NCBI GenBank assembly: GCA_019873655.1
Contig: JAIOAU010000013.1
Coordinates: 1-64,000, forward strand
Length of the DNA: 64,000 nucleotides
Origin: Chloroflexota bacterium
Lineage (GTDB): Bacteria > Chloroflexota > Anaerolineae > Anaerolineales > Villigracilaceae
Direction of reading: 5' to 3'
Shown here one piece after another: positions 7,614 to 16,314 of this stretch; position 1 is the stretch's first letter, and every line of letters starts with the position of its first letter. The notes beneath the pieces were generated by a model. The model saw nothing but the letters and a program-made list of their open reading frames with translations. It was not told where the DNA came from and searched no databases. Made by a program: the position numbers and the translations under genes.

Positions 7614-9962
7614 ATGAGGCTCAAGCCAATTTTTCTTCACGCCCTTGCTATCCTGTCGCTTGCGCTTCAGGCCGCCGTTCCTGCAGCGCAGACAGAGACT
7701 ATCACCATCCACGGGGTCATGGCCGACACGGAAGGCAACCCGGTCCGCGGCTTTGCCAGCATCCACGACCATCGCTGGAATTTCCTCACCTGGACCGAGA
7801 GCGATTCCGATGGATATTACCGCCTTCGGGTTCCGAGAAGCAATGGCTATATCATTCAGGTCGAGCCGAGCAACCGCGTCCGGAGCGGATCTGCAATCTT
7901 TGCGTCGGACTTTCTCGATCAATCTCTGTATGTTGCGACCACCGGCAGCGATCTGGAAGTGAATTTCATACTCCAGCCCGGCGGAGCCATCTGGCTGCAA
8001 ACGTATACTCCCCAGGGTCAATACGTCTTTCTGCAGGATAAGCCTACCGGTTGGAACATGGGCGTCTATCCGCTTGGAGCCTCTCCCGCCAGTCCTTCGC
8101 TTCAATACATCTACCATCAAAGACCGATATCGTGGGGCTGGCAGGACGGCAGCAGCCAGAACCACCCCGTTGCGCTCGTTCCCGCCGATACGCCGGTTGA
8201 ACTATGGATTCACTGGCCGATTCCGGAGGTCGGCAACACCTTCATTCACCTGGATAATGACGGCCAGGGATACATCGTCCCGCGCCGCGGCGTTCTGCCG
8301 GTCAATGTCCTCTACGAAGCCGCCCGGACCGAGCACCGGCTTTTCCAGGAACGGCTGGCCGCTTATCAGGCCGACGGCTACACTTTCACGGATGAAATCG
8401 GCCAATGGAACAGCGAAGCGAGTCAGGCGCTGGAACAGGCGCAAAGAGAATGCCCCAACGGCAATATCAGCGCCTGCATCCCGGCTTCCTACACTGTCCT
8501 GACCCGCATCCTGCGCGCCCGCGAAGAGGCCGTTTTCCAGGCCGCGCAGCAGGACATCGAAACCAATCGTAGAACCGATGTGACGGTGCAAATAGTAGAT
8601 TGTTCCGGCGTTCCACTGACCGGCGTGGACGTGCACTATCAACAAACTTCCCACGACTTTATCTTTGCCGTCGGCTGGCCCAGCACCTACAACCAGGCCC
8701 AAATCCTGTCAGAGGCCGGCTTTAACAGCGCCACCCAAGAGGCCTGGTGGAGCGAAGTGTTATCGACTCCGGATGTCTATGACTACCGGGAACGGTACTT
8801 TGCTCCAATCGTCCGGGCTGGCATGAAGATTGTCATGCACACCGGCATTTGGATTACCCCCGGCTGGATGCCGACCTTTGCCCAAAGGATGAGCGCGGCC
8901 GACCTGGAAGCCCTGGCCCACGATTATAGTTACAACATCACCCGTCACTATCGAGAACACCTGGTCATGTACAATGCGTTCAATGAGCCGCAAAACGCTT
9001 TCGGCTTCATGCCGCTCAGTACGCAAGACCTTGTAAATATCGCCGCCGCCTCGGTCCAGGGAGCGCAAGAGGGCGCGCCTCACGTCCCCACTTACATCAA
9101 TTTTTACAGCATGTACCTCGGCGATCTCTTCTGGCCGATCAATTCCACCAACGAGACGTTTCCCACGCCTAACGAAATCCTCCAGGCCATGTTGGCGCAA
9201 GACATCCCCTTCGACAACATTGGCCTGGAATTTTACAATGGCGTATTCGCTCCCACGATTGACATCGGCATCTTCAACGACGCGCTCGAGGCCTACAGCG
9301 GCTACGGTAAGACCATCTTCGTCTCCGAACTTTCCTATGATGCGACGGATGATGCGACTGAAAATCCGGCCGGTGAGTCCAACGGCGACCTGTGGTTTCG
9401 CGATGGCTGGCATGCAGGCTACACCGATGAGGCTCAGGCCGAATGGGCGCGCTACACCTATACGGTTACGTTCAGCAAGCCGTACACCACCGGCGTGATG
9501 TGGGTGCCATGCAGCGATCCCGCCGAAGAGGGCGATCTTTCGGGCGCTGGTCTGTTCGATCAGAATAAGAGACCGCGCCCAATCGTCGAGACAGTCGGCG
9601 GCCTCATTCAATCTTGGACGACCTCCGGCGCGGCGCAAACCGATTCGTCCGGGACTCTGACCTGGCGCGGCTTTGCCGGAGACTACATTCTCACCTGGAC
9701 CAACCCCGACGGGACGCCGGGCTCGGCCACCATTCATGTCGCCCAGGGCGGGGAAAACAGGTTCACCGTTCAGGCTGCTGCTTGCGCGCAGATGACGCCG
9801 ACCGAAACGCCCACAATGACCGCCTCGACCATCCCCACTCCCACTGCGTCGGCGCCAGAAACAAGCAGGGCCGCCTTCCCCGCCTGGGCAATTGCGCTGG
9901 CCGGAATCCTGCTCGTTCTTGGGATATACTTGTTCTTCCGCAGGCAAAAGAGCAGCCGATAA
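7614..9962 (+). CDS. Secreted, membrane-anchored GH10-like glycoside hydrolase
   Basis: A 782-residue exported protein. It has a signal peptide (MRLKPIFLHALAILSLALQA), an N-terminal carboxypeptidase-regulatory or Ig-like region (about 30-130), a GH10-type barrel (about 330-640), a small beta domain, a Thr/Pro-rich linker and a C-terminal membrane helix (AIALAGILLVLGIYLFF) followed by RRQKSSR. The predicted acid/base glutamate is in FNEPQ (about E458) and the nucleophile in VSELSYD (about E572). GH10 enzymes cut beta-1,4-xylan or related glycans; the true substrate is not clear because the barrel is divergent. Anchoring suggests action at the cell surface. Confidence 0.75.
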   Translation: MRLKPIFLHALAILSLALQAAVPAAQTETITIHGVMADTEGNPVRGFASIHDHRWNFLTWTESDSDGYYRLRVPRSNGYIIQVEPSNRVRSGSAIFASDFLDQSLYVATTGSDLEVNFILQPGGAIWLQTYTPQGQYVFLQDKPTGWNMGVYPLGASPASPSLQYIYHQRPISWGWQDGSSQNHPVALVPADTPVELWIHWPIPEVGNTFIHLDNDGQGYIVPRRGVLPVNVLYEAARTEHRLFQERLAAYQADGYTFTDEIGQWNSEASQALEQAQRECPNGNISACIPASYTVLTRILRAREEAVFQAAQQDIETNRRTDVTVQIVDCSGVPLTGVDVHYQQTSHDFIFAVGWPSTYNQAQILSEAGFNSATQEAWWSEVLSTPDVYDYRERYFAPIVRAGMKIVMHTGIWITPGWMPTFAQRMSAADLEALAHDYSYNITRHYREHLVMYNAFNEPQNAFGFMPLSTQDLVNIAAASVQGAQEGAPHVPTYINFYSMYLGDLFWPINSTNETFPTPNEILQAMLAQDIPFDNIGLEFYNGVFAPTIDIGIFNDALEAYSGYGKTIFVSELSYDATDDATENPAGESNGDLWFRDGWHAGYTDEAQAEWARYTYTVTFSKPYTTGVMWVPCSDPAEEGDLSGAGLFDQNKRPRPIVETVGGLIQSWTTSGAAQTDSSGTLTWRGFAGDYILTWTNPDGTPGSATIHVAQGGENRFTVQAAACAQMTPTETPTMTASTIPTPTASAPETSRAAFPAWAIALAGILLVLGIYLFFRRQKSSR

Positions 9963-9986
9963 GAATACTTGTAAGGAGATGCCAAT

Positions 9987-10295
9987 ATGTACATCGTCCA
10001 CGTCCACATCCACGTCAAACCCGAATTCCTCGAAGCCTTCAAAGAGGCCACGCTGGAGAACGCCCGCAACAGCGTTCAGGAGCCGGGCGTGGCGCGCTTC
10101 GATGTCATCCAGCAGGCCGACGACCCGACCCGCTTCGTGCTGGTGGAGGTCTATCGCACGCCCGACGACCCGGCCCGCCATAAGGAAACCGCCCATTACA
10201 ACCGCTGGCGCGAGGCCGTCGAGCCGATGCTGGCCGAGCCGCGCAGCCGCGTCGTCTACGTCAATCTTTTCCCCGACGAAACCGGTTGGGGATGA
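9987..10295 (+). CDS. Antibiotic biosynthesis monooxygenase (ABM/LsrG-like) domain protein
   Basis: A 102-residue ferredoxin-like dimeric ABM-domain protein. The typical pattern is visible: [38 protein letters not shown] and [17 protein letters not shown]. Relatives include LsrG and YgiN-type quinol monooxygenases, which act without cofactors. A strong AAGGAG ribosome binding site precedes it. It is the first gene of a short run with an aldehyde dehydrogenase and an iron alcohol dehydrogenase, a neighbourhood that recurs for ABM genes and suggests small carbonyl metabolism. Substrate not known. Confidence 0.8.
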   Translation: MYIVHVHIHVKPEFLEAFKEATLENARNSVQEPGVARFDVIQQADDPTRFVLVEVYRTPDDPARHKETAHYNRWREAVEPMLAEPRSRVVYVNLFPDETGWG

Positions 10296-10325
10296 TCAAA
10301 ATTCATCCGATTTTGGAGGAGGATT

Positions 10326-11849
10326 ATGAACCCATTGCTGAAGAAACTCAACATCCAGGAGGTCAACCCCGGCGCCTGCACCGGCCCCGACGGCTGGATC
10401 ACCGACCCCAAGGGCAAGGAACTGATCTCCTACAACCCAACCACGGGCGAGGCCCTCGCCAAAGTGATTCAGGCCACGCCGGACTCCTACGAGACCGTCG
10501 CCGCCGCCGCCCACGCCGCCTTCCTGAAATGGCGCGAGGTCCCGGCCCCCAAGCGCGGCCAGGTCGTCCGCGACCTGGGCGACGCCCTGCGCGAACTCAA
10601 GGAGCCGCTCGGCGACCTGGTGACGGTCGAGATGGGCAAGATTCGCGCCGAGGGGCACGGCGAGGTGCAGGAGATGATTGACATCTGCGACTTCGCCGTC
10701 GGCCAGTCGCGCATGCTCTACGGCCTGACCATGCACTCCGAGCGGCCGCGCCACCGCATGTACGAGCAGTGGCATCCCCTCGGCGTCGTCGGGCTGGTGA
10801 CCGCCTTCAACTTCCCCGTCGCGGTCTGGTCGTGGAACGCCGCCCTGGCCGCCGTCTGCGGCGACACCGTCCTGTGGAAGCCGTCCTCTTACACCCCGCT
10901 GACGGCCATCGCCGTGACCCACATCACCAACCGCGTCCTGGCCGATCACGGCCTGACCGGCATCTTCACCCTGGCGATCGGCTCCGGCCGCGACGTCGGC
11001 GAATTGCTGCTCAACGACCGCCGCATCCCGCTCGTCTCCTTCACCGGCTCGACCCAGGTCGGCGTCCACGTCTCCGAGACGGTCGCCCGCCGCTTCGGGC
11101 GCACCATCCTCGAACTGGGCGGCAACAACGCCATCATCGTCTCCGACAAAGCCGACCTGGCCATGGCCACCCGCGCCATCCTCTTCGGCGCGGTCGGCAC
11201 GGCCGGGCAGCGCTGCACCTCCACCCGCCGCATCATCATGCACAAGAGCATCGCCGCCGACCTGACCGAGCGCCTGAAGAACGCCTACGCCCAGGTACGC
11301 ATCGGCGACCCGCTCGACCCCAAGACCCTGATGGGGCCGCTGGTGGTCAACACCTCGGTCGAAGAGATGATGGAAGCCATCCGCCAGGCGGTGGCCGACG
11401 GCGGCGAAATCATCTACGGCGGCCACATGCTGCCCGAACTCGGCCCCAATTTCGTCGAGCCGACCATCATCAAGATGCCCGCCCAGACCGAAATCGTCAA
11501 GACCGAGACCTTCGCCCCCATCCTGTACCTGCTCGAGTACGAGACCCTCGAAGAGGCCATCCAGATTCACAACGACGTCCCGCAAGGCCTGTCGAGCGCC
11601 ATGTTCACCGATTCGCTGCGCGAGGCCGAGGCCTTCCTGTCCGTCTCCGGCTCGGATTGCGGCATCGCCAACATCAACATCGGCACCTCCGGGGCCGAGA
11701 TCGGCGGCGCGTTCGGCGGCGAGAAGGAAACTGGCGGCGGGCGCGAGTCCGGCTCGGACGCCTGGAAAGCCTACATGCGCCGTCAGACCAACACCATCAA
11801 CTGGTCGAAGGAACTGCCGCTGGCGCAGGGCATCAAATTTGGAGATTGA
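10326..11849 (+). CDS. Aldehyde dehydrogenase, ALDH7 (antiquitin/AmaB-like)
   Basis: A 507-residue NAD(P)-dependent aldehyde dehydrogenase. The N-terminal NPTTGEALAKV, the NAD region VVGLVTAFNFPVAVWSWN, WKPSS, FTGSTQVG, catalytic glutamate in LELGGNN and catalytic cysteine in GQRCTSTRR are all present, as is the C-terminal GGAFGGEKETGGGRESGSD typical of ALDH7. ALDH7 members oxidise alpha-aminoadipic semialdehyde (lysine catabolism) or betaine-type aldehydes. With an ABM protein and an iron ADH as neighbours, a different aldehyde is possible. Ribosome binding site GGAGGAGG. Confidence 0.9.
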   Translation: MNPLLKKLNIQEVNPGACTGPDGWITDPKGKELISYNPTTGEALAKVIQATPDSYETVAAAAHAAFLKWREVPAPKRGQVVRDLGDALRELKEPLGDLVTVEMGKIRAEGHGEVQEMIDICDFAVGQSRMLYGLTMHSERPRHRMYEQWHPLGVVGLVTAFNFPVAVWSWNAALAAVCGDTVLWKPSSYTPLTAIAVTHITNRVLADHGLTGIFTLAIGSGRDVGELLLNDRRIPLVSFTGSTQVGVHVSETVARRFGRTILELGGNNAIIVSDKADLAMATRAILFGAVGTAGQRCTSTRRIIMHKSIAADLTERLKNAYAQVRIGDPLDPKTLMGPLVVNTSVEEMMEAIRQAVADGGEIIYGGHMLPELGPNFVEPTIIKMPAQTEIVKTETFAPILYLLEYETLEEAIQIHNDVPQGLSSAMFTDSLREAEAFLSVSGSDCGIANINIGTSGAEIGGAFGGEKETGGGRESGSDAWKAYMRRQTNTINWSKELPLAQGIKFGD

Positions 11850-11879
11850 ATTCAGAGTTACGTTTACCGCCAGCAATAT

Positions 11880-11915
11880 GGAGGTAGAACAACTGCTAGC
11901 AGTTGTTCTACCTCC
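11880..11915. repeat. Perfect 36-bp palindrome (copy 2 of TGCTAGCAGTTGT element)
   Basis: Eighteen-base arms meet without a spacer at CTAG: GGAGGTAGAACAACTGCT and its exact complement. The core ACAACTGCTAGCAGTTGT matches the palindrome at 2693 except for one base. It sits between the aldehyde dehydrogenase stop and the iron ADH start; its right arm ends in CCTCC rather than a ribosome binding site. Confidence 0.8.
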
Positions 11916-11927
11916 TCCAAATACTCG

Positions 11928-13091
11928 ATGGAACGCTTCGAGTTTGCCACGGCTAACCGAATCATCTTTGGACCCGGAACCTGCGCCGAGGTCCCGGCGC
12001 TGGCCGCCCCGCTCGGACGGCGCGCCCTGTTCGTGACCGACTCACTCGAACGCTCCGCCGCGCTGCGGGAGGGGCTGGTGAAGGCTGGTTTGGAGGTGGT
12101 TTCTTTCTTGGTCGAAGAAGAGCTGGATGTTTCTTTGGTTATATTGGCTACACGAAACGTAAAAGAATCTGACTGCGACCTAGTCATCGGCTTCGGCGGC
12201 GAGGCGACGCTGGATACCGCCAAGGCTGCCGCGGCGCTGGCCGCCAACCCCGGCGACCCGCTCGACTACCTCGAGGTGGTCGGTCGCGGCCAGCCGCTCC
12301 GCTCCCCCTCCCTGCCGGTCATCGCCGTTCCCACCACCGCCGGGACGGGGTCGGAGGTGACGCGCAACGCGGTGCTTGCCGTCCCCGAGAAGCGCGTCAA
12401 GGTCAGTCTGCGCAGTCTGTTGATGCTGCCGCGCCTCGCCGTCGTTGACCCAGAACTGACCTACTCCCTGCCGCCCGATCTGACCGCCGCCACCGGCATG
12501 GACGCCCTGACGCAGTGCCTGGAGCCGTACGTTTGCAACGCCCCCAATCCGCTCACGGGCCCGCTCTGCCTGGATGGAATCCGCCGCGCCGCCCGCGCCC
12601 TGCCGCGCGCTTTCGAGGACGGCGACGACGCCGCGGCGCGCGAGGAAATGTGCCTGGTCAGCCTGTTCGGCGGGCTGGCGCTGGCCAACGCCCGCCTGGG
12701 CGCGGTCCACGGGCTGGCCGGCCCCATCGGCGGGATGTTCCCCGCCCCGCACGGCGCGGTCTGCGCCCGGTTGCTGCCGGCTGTGGTGGAGGTCAATCTG
12801 CGGGCGCTGCGTTCCCGCCAGCCGCAGAGCCCAGCGCTGACCCGGTATGCCGAGGTGGAGGAGGCGGTTCGGTTTGCTTTTGCGGATTTTGGTTCGAGGG
12901 TTGATGGTTTGGAGAAATGGCTACACGCATTAATCGAAAAACTGCACATCCCGCCCCTGCGCTGCTACGGCCTCACGCCCGCCGATTTTCCCGCGATCGT
13001 CGCCCAGGCGCAAAAGGCTAGTAGCATGAAAGGCAATCCCATCCCGCTCACGGACGAAGAACTGACCGAAATTTTGCAGCGCGCCTGGTAG
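11928..13091 (+). CDS. Iron-containing alcohol dehydrogenase family protein
   Basis: A 387-residue group III (iron) alcohol dehydrogenase-like protein. It shows the nucleotide-binding region DLVIGFGGEATLDTAKA, VPTTAGTGSEVTRNAVL, and the metal region. The metal site is unusual: the family GMDALTH motif reads GMDALTQ here, replacing one histidine ligand with glutamine, while the later histidines in AVHGLAGPIGGMF and APHGAVC are kept. A codon stretch at about 12090-12180 is more AT-rich than the rest. Likely reduces or oxidises the same small carbonyl handled by the adjacent ALDH. Metal use is uncertain. Confidence 0.85.
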   Translation: MERFEFATANRIIFGPGTCAEVPALAAPLGRRALFVTDSLERSAALREGLVKAGLEVVSFLVEEELDVSLVILATRNVKESDCDLVIGFGGEATLDTAKAAAALAANPGDPLDYLEVVGRGQPLRSPSLPVIAVPTTAGTGSEVTRNAVLAVPEKRVKVSLRSLLMLPRLAVVDPELTYSLPPDLTAATGMDALTQCLEPYVCNAPNPLTGPLCLDGIRRAARALPRAFEDGDDAAAREEMCLVSLFGGLALANARLGAVHGLAGPIGGMFPAPHGAVCARLLPAVVEVNLRALRSRQPQSPALTRYAEVEEAVRFAFADFGSRVDGLEKWLHALIEKLHIPPLRCYGLTPADFPAIVAQAQKASSMKGNPIPLTDEELTEILQRAW

Positions 13092-13117
13092 CCGCCCTCC
13101 CCTCCCCCGCGAAAAAC

Positions 13118-13145
13118 CGTCCCCGGCCGTTCCTTGCCGGGGACG
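13118..13145 (-). terminator. Terminator between converging genes
   Basis: CGTCCCCGGC and GCCGGGGACG form a perfect 10-bp stem with an eight-base loop. In the minus direction it is followed by TTTTT, so it ends the protease pair transcript; it may also end the iron ADH transcript. Confidence 0.8.
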
Positions 13146-13152
13146 ATGTCAT

Positions 13153-13929
13153 TCAAGCCGGCTGGCTCTCCTGAGCCTCGCGCCACAAGAAGACCGGCAG
13201 CAGGCACAGCCCTCCGGCCAGGAGCAACAGCGCCTCGGTCCAGTAAGGGCCGAGAAACGCCATGCCCAGTTCCCGGCCGGACGCGATCACGAAATGCAGC
13301 ACAATCGCCAGCAGGAACCACGCCGAGCGTTTTTCCAGGAACGTGCGCATCACCAGCGTCGCCAGGCCGATGTTGACCATCAGGAAAGAAATGCTCTCCA
13401 GGGCATTCAAAAGCGTGAAATACCAGGGCTGCGACCAAAAACGCGCCACTTCCGCCTGAGCGTAGGCCAGTTGGTCGGCGGGGACAATGGTCGAGAGGTC
13501 GGCGTTGCGATAGCGGAACATTTGCGAAACGTAGAACAAGGCAAAGACGCCCAGCACAATCGCCATCGCCCCGCCATGCCCGGCGCCCATCATGATGCCC
13601 TCCCGCCGCGAGCGGACGTCCTTCGCCCACCAGCGCAAGACGGCGTAGCGCATCCCCTCTTCCCACAACGCCGCGCTCAAGCCGAGGAAAAGGCCGTCGA
13701 AAATCATCTGCGAAACCACCGGCCAGGAGGCGGCGCTTTCGGCCACGAGGCTGTTCACCGCCCGGGTAAAAAAGCCCGAGCCGATCTGCGCTGCCAGAAA
13801 AGTCACGACGCCCAGGAACCAGATTCCCCATCCCTGGGCAAAGCGGCGGGTAAGATAATATCCCACCGCGATCGGGACGCCGATCATCAAGACGGCGTTG
13901 AGCGGATAGGTGAAAGCCAGAATATCCAT
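13153..13929 (-). CDS. YhfC-family intramembrane metalloprotease-like protein (copy B)
   Basis: A 258-residue multi-pass membrane protein. The glutamate-type protease signature is present: WEEGMRYAVLRWW, then GAGHGGAMAI and a later LHFVIASG histidine. The start ATG (MDILAF) was chosen because GGAGG lies five bases upstream; the start is one base past the stop of the upstream gene, suggesting translational coupling. It is a clear paralogue of that gene. The family's substrates are unknown. Ends in a loop-rich RREAQESQPA-like tail. Confidence 0.8.
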   Translation of the reverse strand: MDILAFTYPLNAVLMIGVPIAVGYYLTRRFAQGWGIWFLGVVTFLAAQIGSGFFTRAVNSLVAESAASWPVVSQMIFDGLFLGLSAALWEEGMRYAVLRWWAKDVRSRREGIMMGAGHGGAMAIVLGVFALFYVSQMFRYRNADLSTIVPADQLAYAQAEVARFWSQPWYFTLLNALESISFLMVNIGLATLVMRTFLEKRSAWFLLAIVLHFVIASGRELGMAFLGPYWTEALLLLAGGLCLLPVFLWREAQESQPA

Positions 13930-13930
13930 C

Positions 13931-14737
13931 TCAGCCTCCGACACCCTCTTCGATGGAGACCGCCTCTGCAGCCGGTTCGGGCTGACGCAGGCGCAGAATG
14001 ACGAAAATGCTCACCGCGCTGAAGACCGCCATCAGCGCTTCCACCCAATAGATGCTAAGGTAGTTCAATGCAAAGACCACGCTGGCATCCACGAGGGCGT
14101 GAGAAAGAACGGCCAGCCAGAGCCAGAACCATTGCCGGCGCAGGAAGGTTTGCATGACAATCACGGCCATCGCAATTTGAATGGGAATGGCCAGGAGGCG
14201 CTCTAGAGCGCCCATCAGCGAGTCATACCAGGGCATGGACCAATAGGCGGCGACCTGCTGCTGCACAAGTTCGCTTTGCGGGACCGCGGCAAGCGCCGCG
14301 CTGCCCATCAGATGCAGCGCCAGCATGGAAACGTAGCCGACCAGAACCGCCAGGCCGAACAGAATCGCCTCCGCCCCGCCATGCCCCGCGCCGAACAGGA
14401 CGCCGCTGCGCCAGGAGCGGGCCGTCTTCGCCCACCAGCGCAGGACAACGTAGCGCATCCCCTCTTCCCACAGCCCGGCGCTCAGGCCCAGGAAGACGGC
14501 ATTGAAGAGTTGCCGCCCGACCAGCGGCCAAGACGTGGTATTCAGCCGTTCCAGCCCCAGCCCCGCCGCCCAATTGAAAGGAATATGCCCCACTTGCGAA
14601 AGGACGAAGGTCGCCGCGCCGATCCACCACAAACCCCAGCGCATCTTCCAGCGGCGGGTCAGAATGACCGCCAGCGCCAGCGGCATGGCGATCATCAACA
14701 AACCGTTCAAGACATGCGTCACAAACAAGATATTCAT
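13931..14737 (-). CDS. YhfC-family intramembrane metalloprotease-like protein (copy A)
   Basis: A 268-residue multi-pass membrane protein closely related to the next gene, with WEEGMRYVVLRWW, GAGHGGAEAI and LSHALVDAS. It has about seven hydrophobic segments. Ribosome binding site AAGGGGAG is strong. The tandem pair probably arose by duplication and may act as a heteromer; this is inference. No anti-sigma factor or other obvious cleavage target is adjacent. Confidence 0.8.
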   Translation of the reverse strand: MNILFVTHVLNGLLMIAMPLALAVILTRRWKMRWGLWWIGAATFVLSQVGHIPFNWAAGLGLERLNTTSWPLVGRQLFNAVFLGLSAGLWEEGMRYVVLRWWAKTARSWRSGVLFGAGHGGAEAILFGLAVLVGYVSMLALHLMGSAALAAVPQSELVQQQVAAYWSMPWYDSLMGALERLLAIPIQIAMAVIVMQTFLRRQWFWLWLAVLSHALVDASVVFALNYLSIYWVEALMAVFSAVSIFVILRLRQPEPAAEAVSIEEGVGG

Positions 14738-14755
14738 GTCGCTCCCCTTTCTGGA

Positions 14756-16237
14756 TCAACCGGCGGCCGGAACCGGCTGTTGGAATCCGGCCGGCAGTAA
14801 ATCCGCCTCCGTGACGATGCGCGGCACGATCTCCTCCCACCCCACCGCCATGATGTGCAGGCCGTGGACGCCCTGACCGCGGAACTTCTTGATTTTCTCG
14901 ATCAACTCGAGCGCAATCTGGACGCCCTCCTCCTGGGCGTTGCCGGCCGCCTCGGCGGCCTCCATGCGTTTGAGCAACGTCTCGGGGATGAAGACGCCCG
15001 GCACCTCGTCATTCATGTAACGGGCCATCTTGAGGTTCTTGAGCGGCGTAATGCCAATCAAAATGAACACTTTGTCCAGGACGCCCCGCTTGGCCAGTTC
15101 GTTCAACCAGACCTCCATGCGCTCCGTCTCGAAGACCAGGTTGGTCTGGAAGAACTGCGCGCCGGCGTTGACCTTCTTGTGTTCGCGCAAAGCCTGGAAC
15201 TTCGGCTCGGAGGCGAACGGCGAGGCCGCCGCGCCGAGAAAATATCTGGGCGGGAATTTGATTTCGCGGCCATCGAGATAGCGGCCCTCGTCGCGCATCC
15301 GGCGCAGAATCCACAGAATCTGGACCGAGTCGAGGTCGATGACGTCCATCCGGCCGCGCGGCCCCGGCGACATCTTCATGCTGTCGCCGGAAAGGCAGAG
15401 GATGTTGCGCACCCCCAGGGCGGCCGCGCCCAGCACTTCGGACTGCAGCCCGACGCGGGTCCGGTCGCGCCCGGCGATCTGCAGCACCGGTTCGGCGCCC
15501 CGTTCGAGCGCCATCTTGCTGCACGCCAGCGAAGACATGCGCGGCGTCGCCGAGGGGTTGTCGGTGAAATTGACCGCCGCCACATACGGCCGCACCAGGT
15601 CGATGTTCTTGAACAACTTGTCGGTCTTGACCGTCAACGGCGGCGCGACCTCGGCGGTGACGACGAACTCCCCGGCTTTTAGACGGCGCTCGAGTTCCGA
15701 GACCGGCTCGGTATAGGCCGGCGGATGGTACTCAGCGTCGCCCTGCCACCAGTCCGGCTGGCGGATGGGGCGGAAGATCATGTCCCAGGTGGTGGTCCGC
15801 GTCAGCGCGTCGCGGGAGAGGAGGCCGCGCGCCACCCGGCCGGTCCCAATCTTGCGGACCTGGGCAACCACATCGCCCCAGGTTTCGCCGCCGACCTTGT
15901 CCCAGTCGAGCGGCGGCAAAACCTCGAGCAGGTATTTCTCGCGGCCCATCTTGTGCGCCCGGTCGTAAATCGCGTACCAGATGCACGGACGGGTTTCGTC
16001 CACATAGCAGCGTTCCGAGGTCGAACCGCCGCAGGGGCCGTTGCGGGCTCCTTTGGGACATTCCATCGGACAAATGAAAGCGGTTTCCTGCAACAGGCAG
16101 TTGCCGCACATCCGGCAGCCGAACAGCGGCCCCTTAATGACCTTTTCGAGCGAAACAAGCAGGCGCTCGCCGAGCGAGACTCTCTTGAAAGCGGAGTAGG
16201 GCGGCTGCCAGCGGCGGCCTGGCGTGAAGAGAGGCAT
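14756..16237 (-). CDS. Methylenetetrahydrofolate reductase with N-terminal MetV-type zinc/cluster domain
   Basis: A 493-residue fusion. The N-terminal about 200 residues form the methylenetetrahydrofolate reductase C-terminal/MetV-like domain with the cysteine cluster CRMCGNCLLQ...CPMECPKGARNGPCGG. The C-terminal part is a MetF-type barrel (FVVTAEVAPP, AVNFTDNPSATPRMSS, NILCLSGDS). It should reduce 5,10-methylene-THF to 5-methyl-THF. In acetogens MetV and MetF are separate subunits, so the fusion points to a MetVF-type enzyme with non-NADH electron input. The ATG start was chosen because GGAG lies seven bases upstream; the longer reading begins with TTG. Confidence 0.82.
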   Translation of the reverse strand: MPLFTPGRRWQPPYSAFKRVSLGERLLVSLEKVIKGPLFGCRMCGNCLLQETAFICPMECPKGARNGPCGGSTSERCYVDETRPCIWYAIYDRAHKMGREKYLLEVLPPLDWDKVGGETWGDVVAQVRKIGTGRVARGLLSRDALTRTTTWDMIFRPIRQPDWWQGDAEYHPPAYTEPVSELERRLKAGEFVVTAEVAPPLTVKTDKLFKNIDLVRPYVAAVNFTDNPSATPRMSSLACSKMALERGAEPVLQIAGRDRTRVGLQSEVLGAAALGVRNILCLSGDSMKMSPGPRGRMDVIDLDSVQILWILRRMRDEGRYLDGREIKFPPRYFLGAAASPFASEPKFQALREHKKVNAGAQFFQTNLVFETERMEVWLNELAKRGVLDKVFILIGITPLKNLKMARYMNDEVPGVFIPETLLKRMEAAEAAGNAQEEGVQIALELIEKIKKFRGQGVHGLHIMAVGWEEIVPRIVTEADLLPAGFQQPVPAAG

Positions 16238-16278
16238 AATCGAACTCCAAGACAAGATTTCGCCCTATTTTACCTTAG

Positions 16279-16307
16279 TTGCTGCAAAGCGGCGCGGCCG
16301 TTATAAT
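16279..16307 (+). promoter_or_regulatory. Promoter of the CAP-LysM gene, leaderless arrangement
   Basis: TTGCTG and TATAAT are separated by exactly 17 bp. The -10 box ends seven bases before the chosen ATG at 16315, so transcription would begin at or next to the start codon, and there is no ribosome binding site. Confidence 0.65.
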
Positions 16308-16314
16308 AGCCCCA

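Noticed and set aside
10769-11887. Plus-strand 372-codon frame overlapping the aldehyde dehydrogenase
   Set aside because: Arg/His/Pro-rich shadow frame; the ALDH frame has all catalytic motifs.
12090-12185. Possible foreign insert in the iron-ADH gene because of AT-rich codons
   Set aside because: Length matches the family and the frame is unbroken, so local codon drift is enough.
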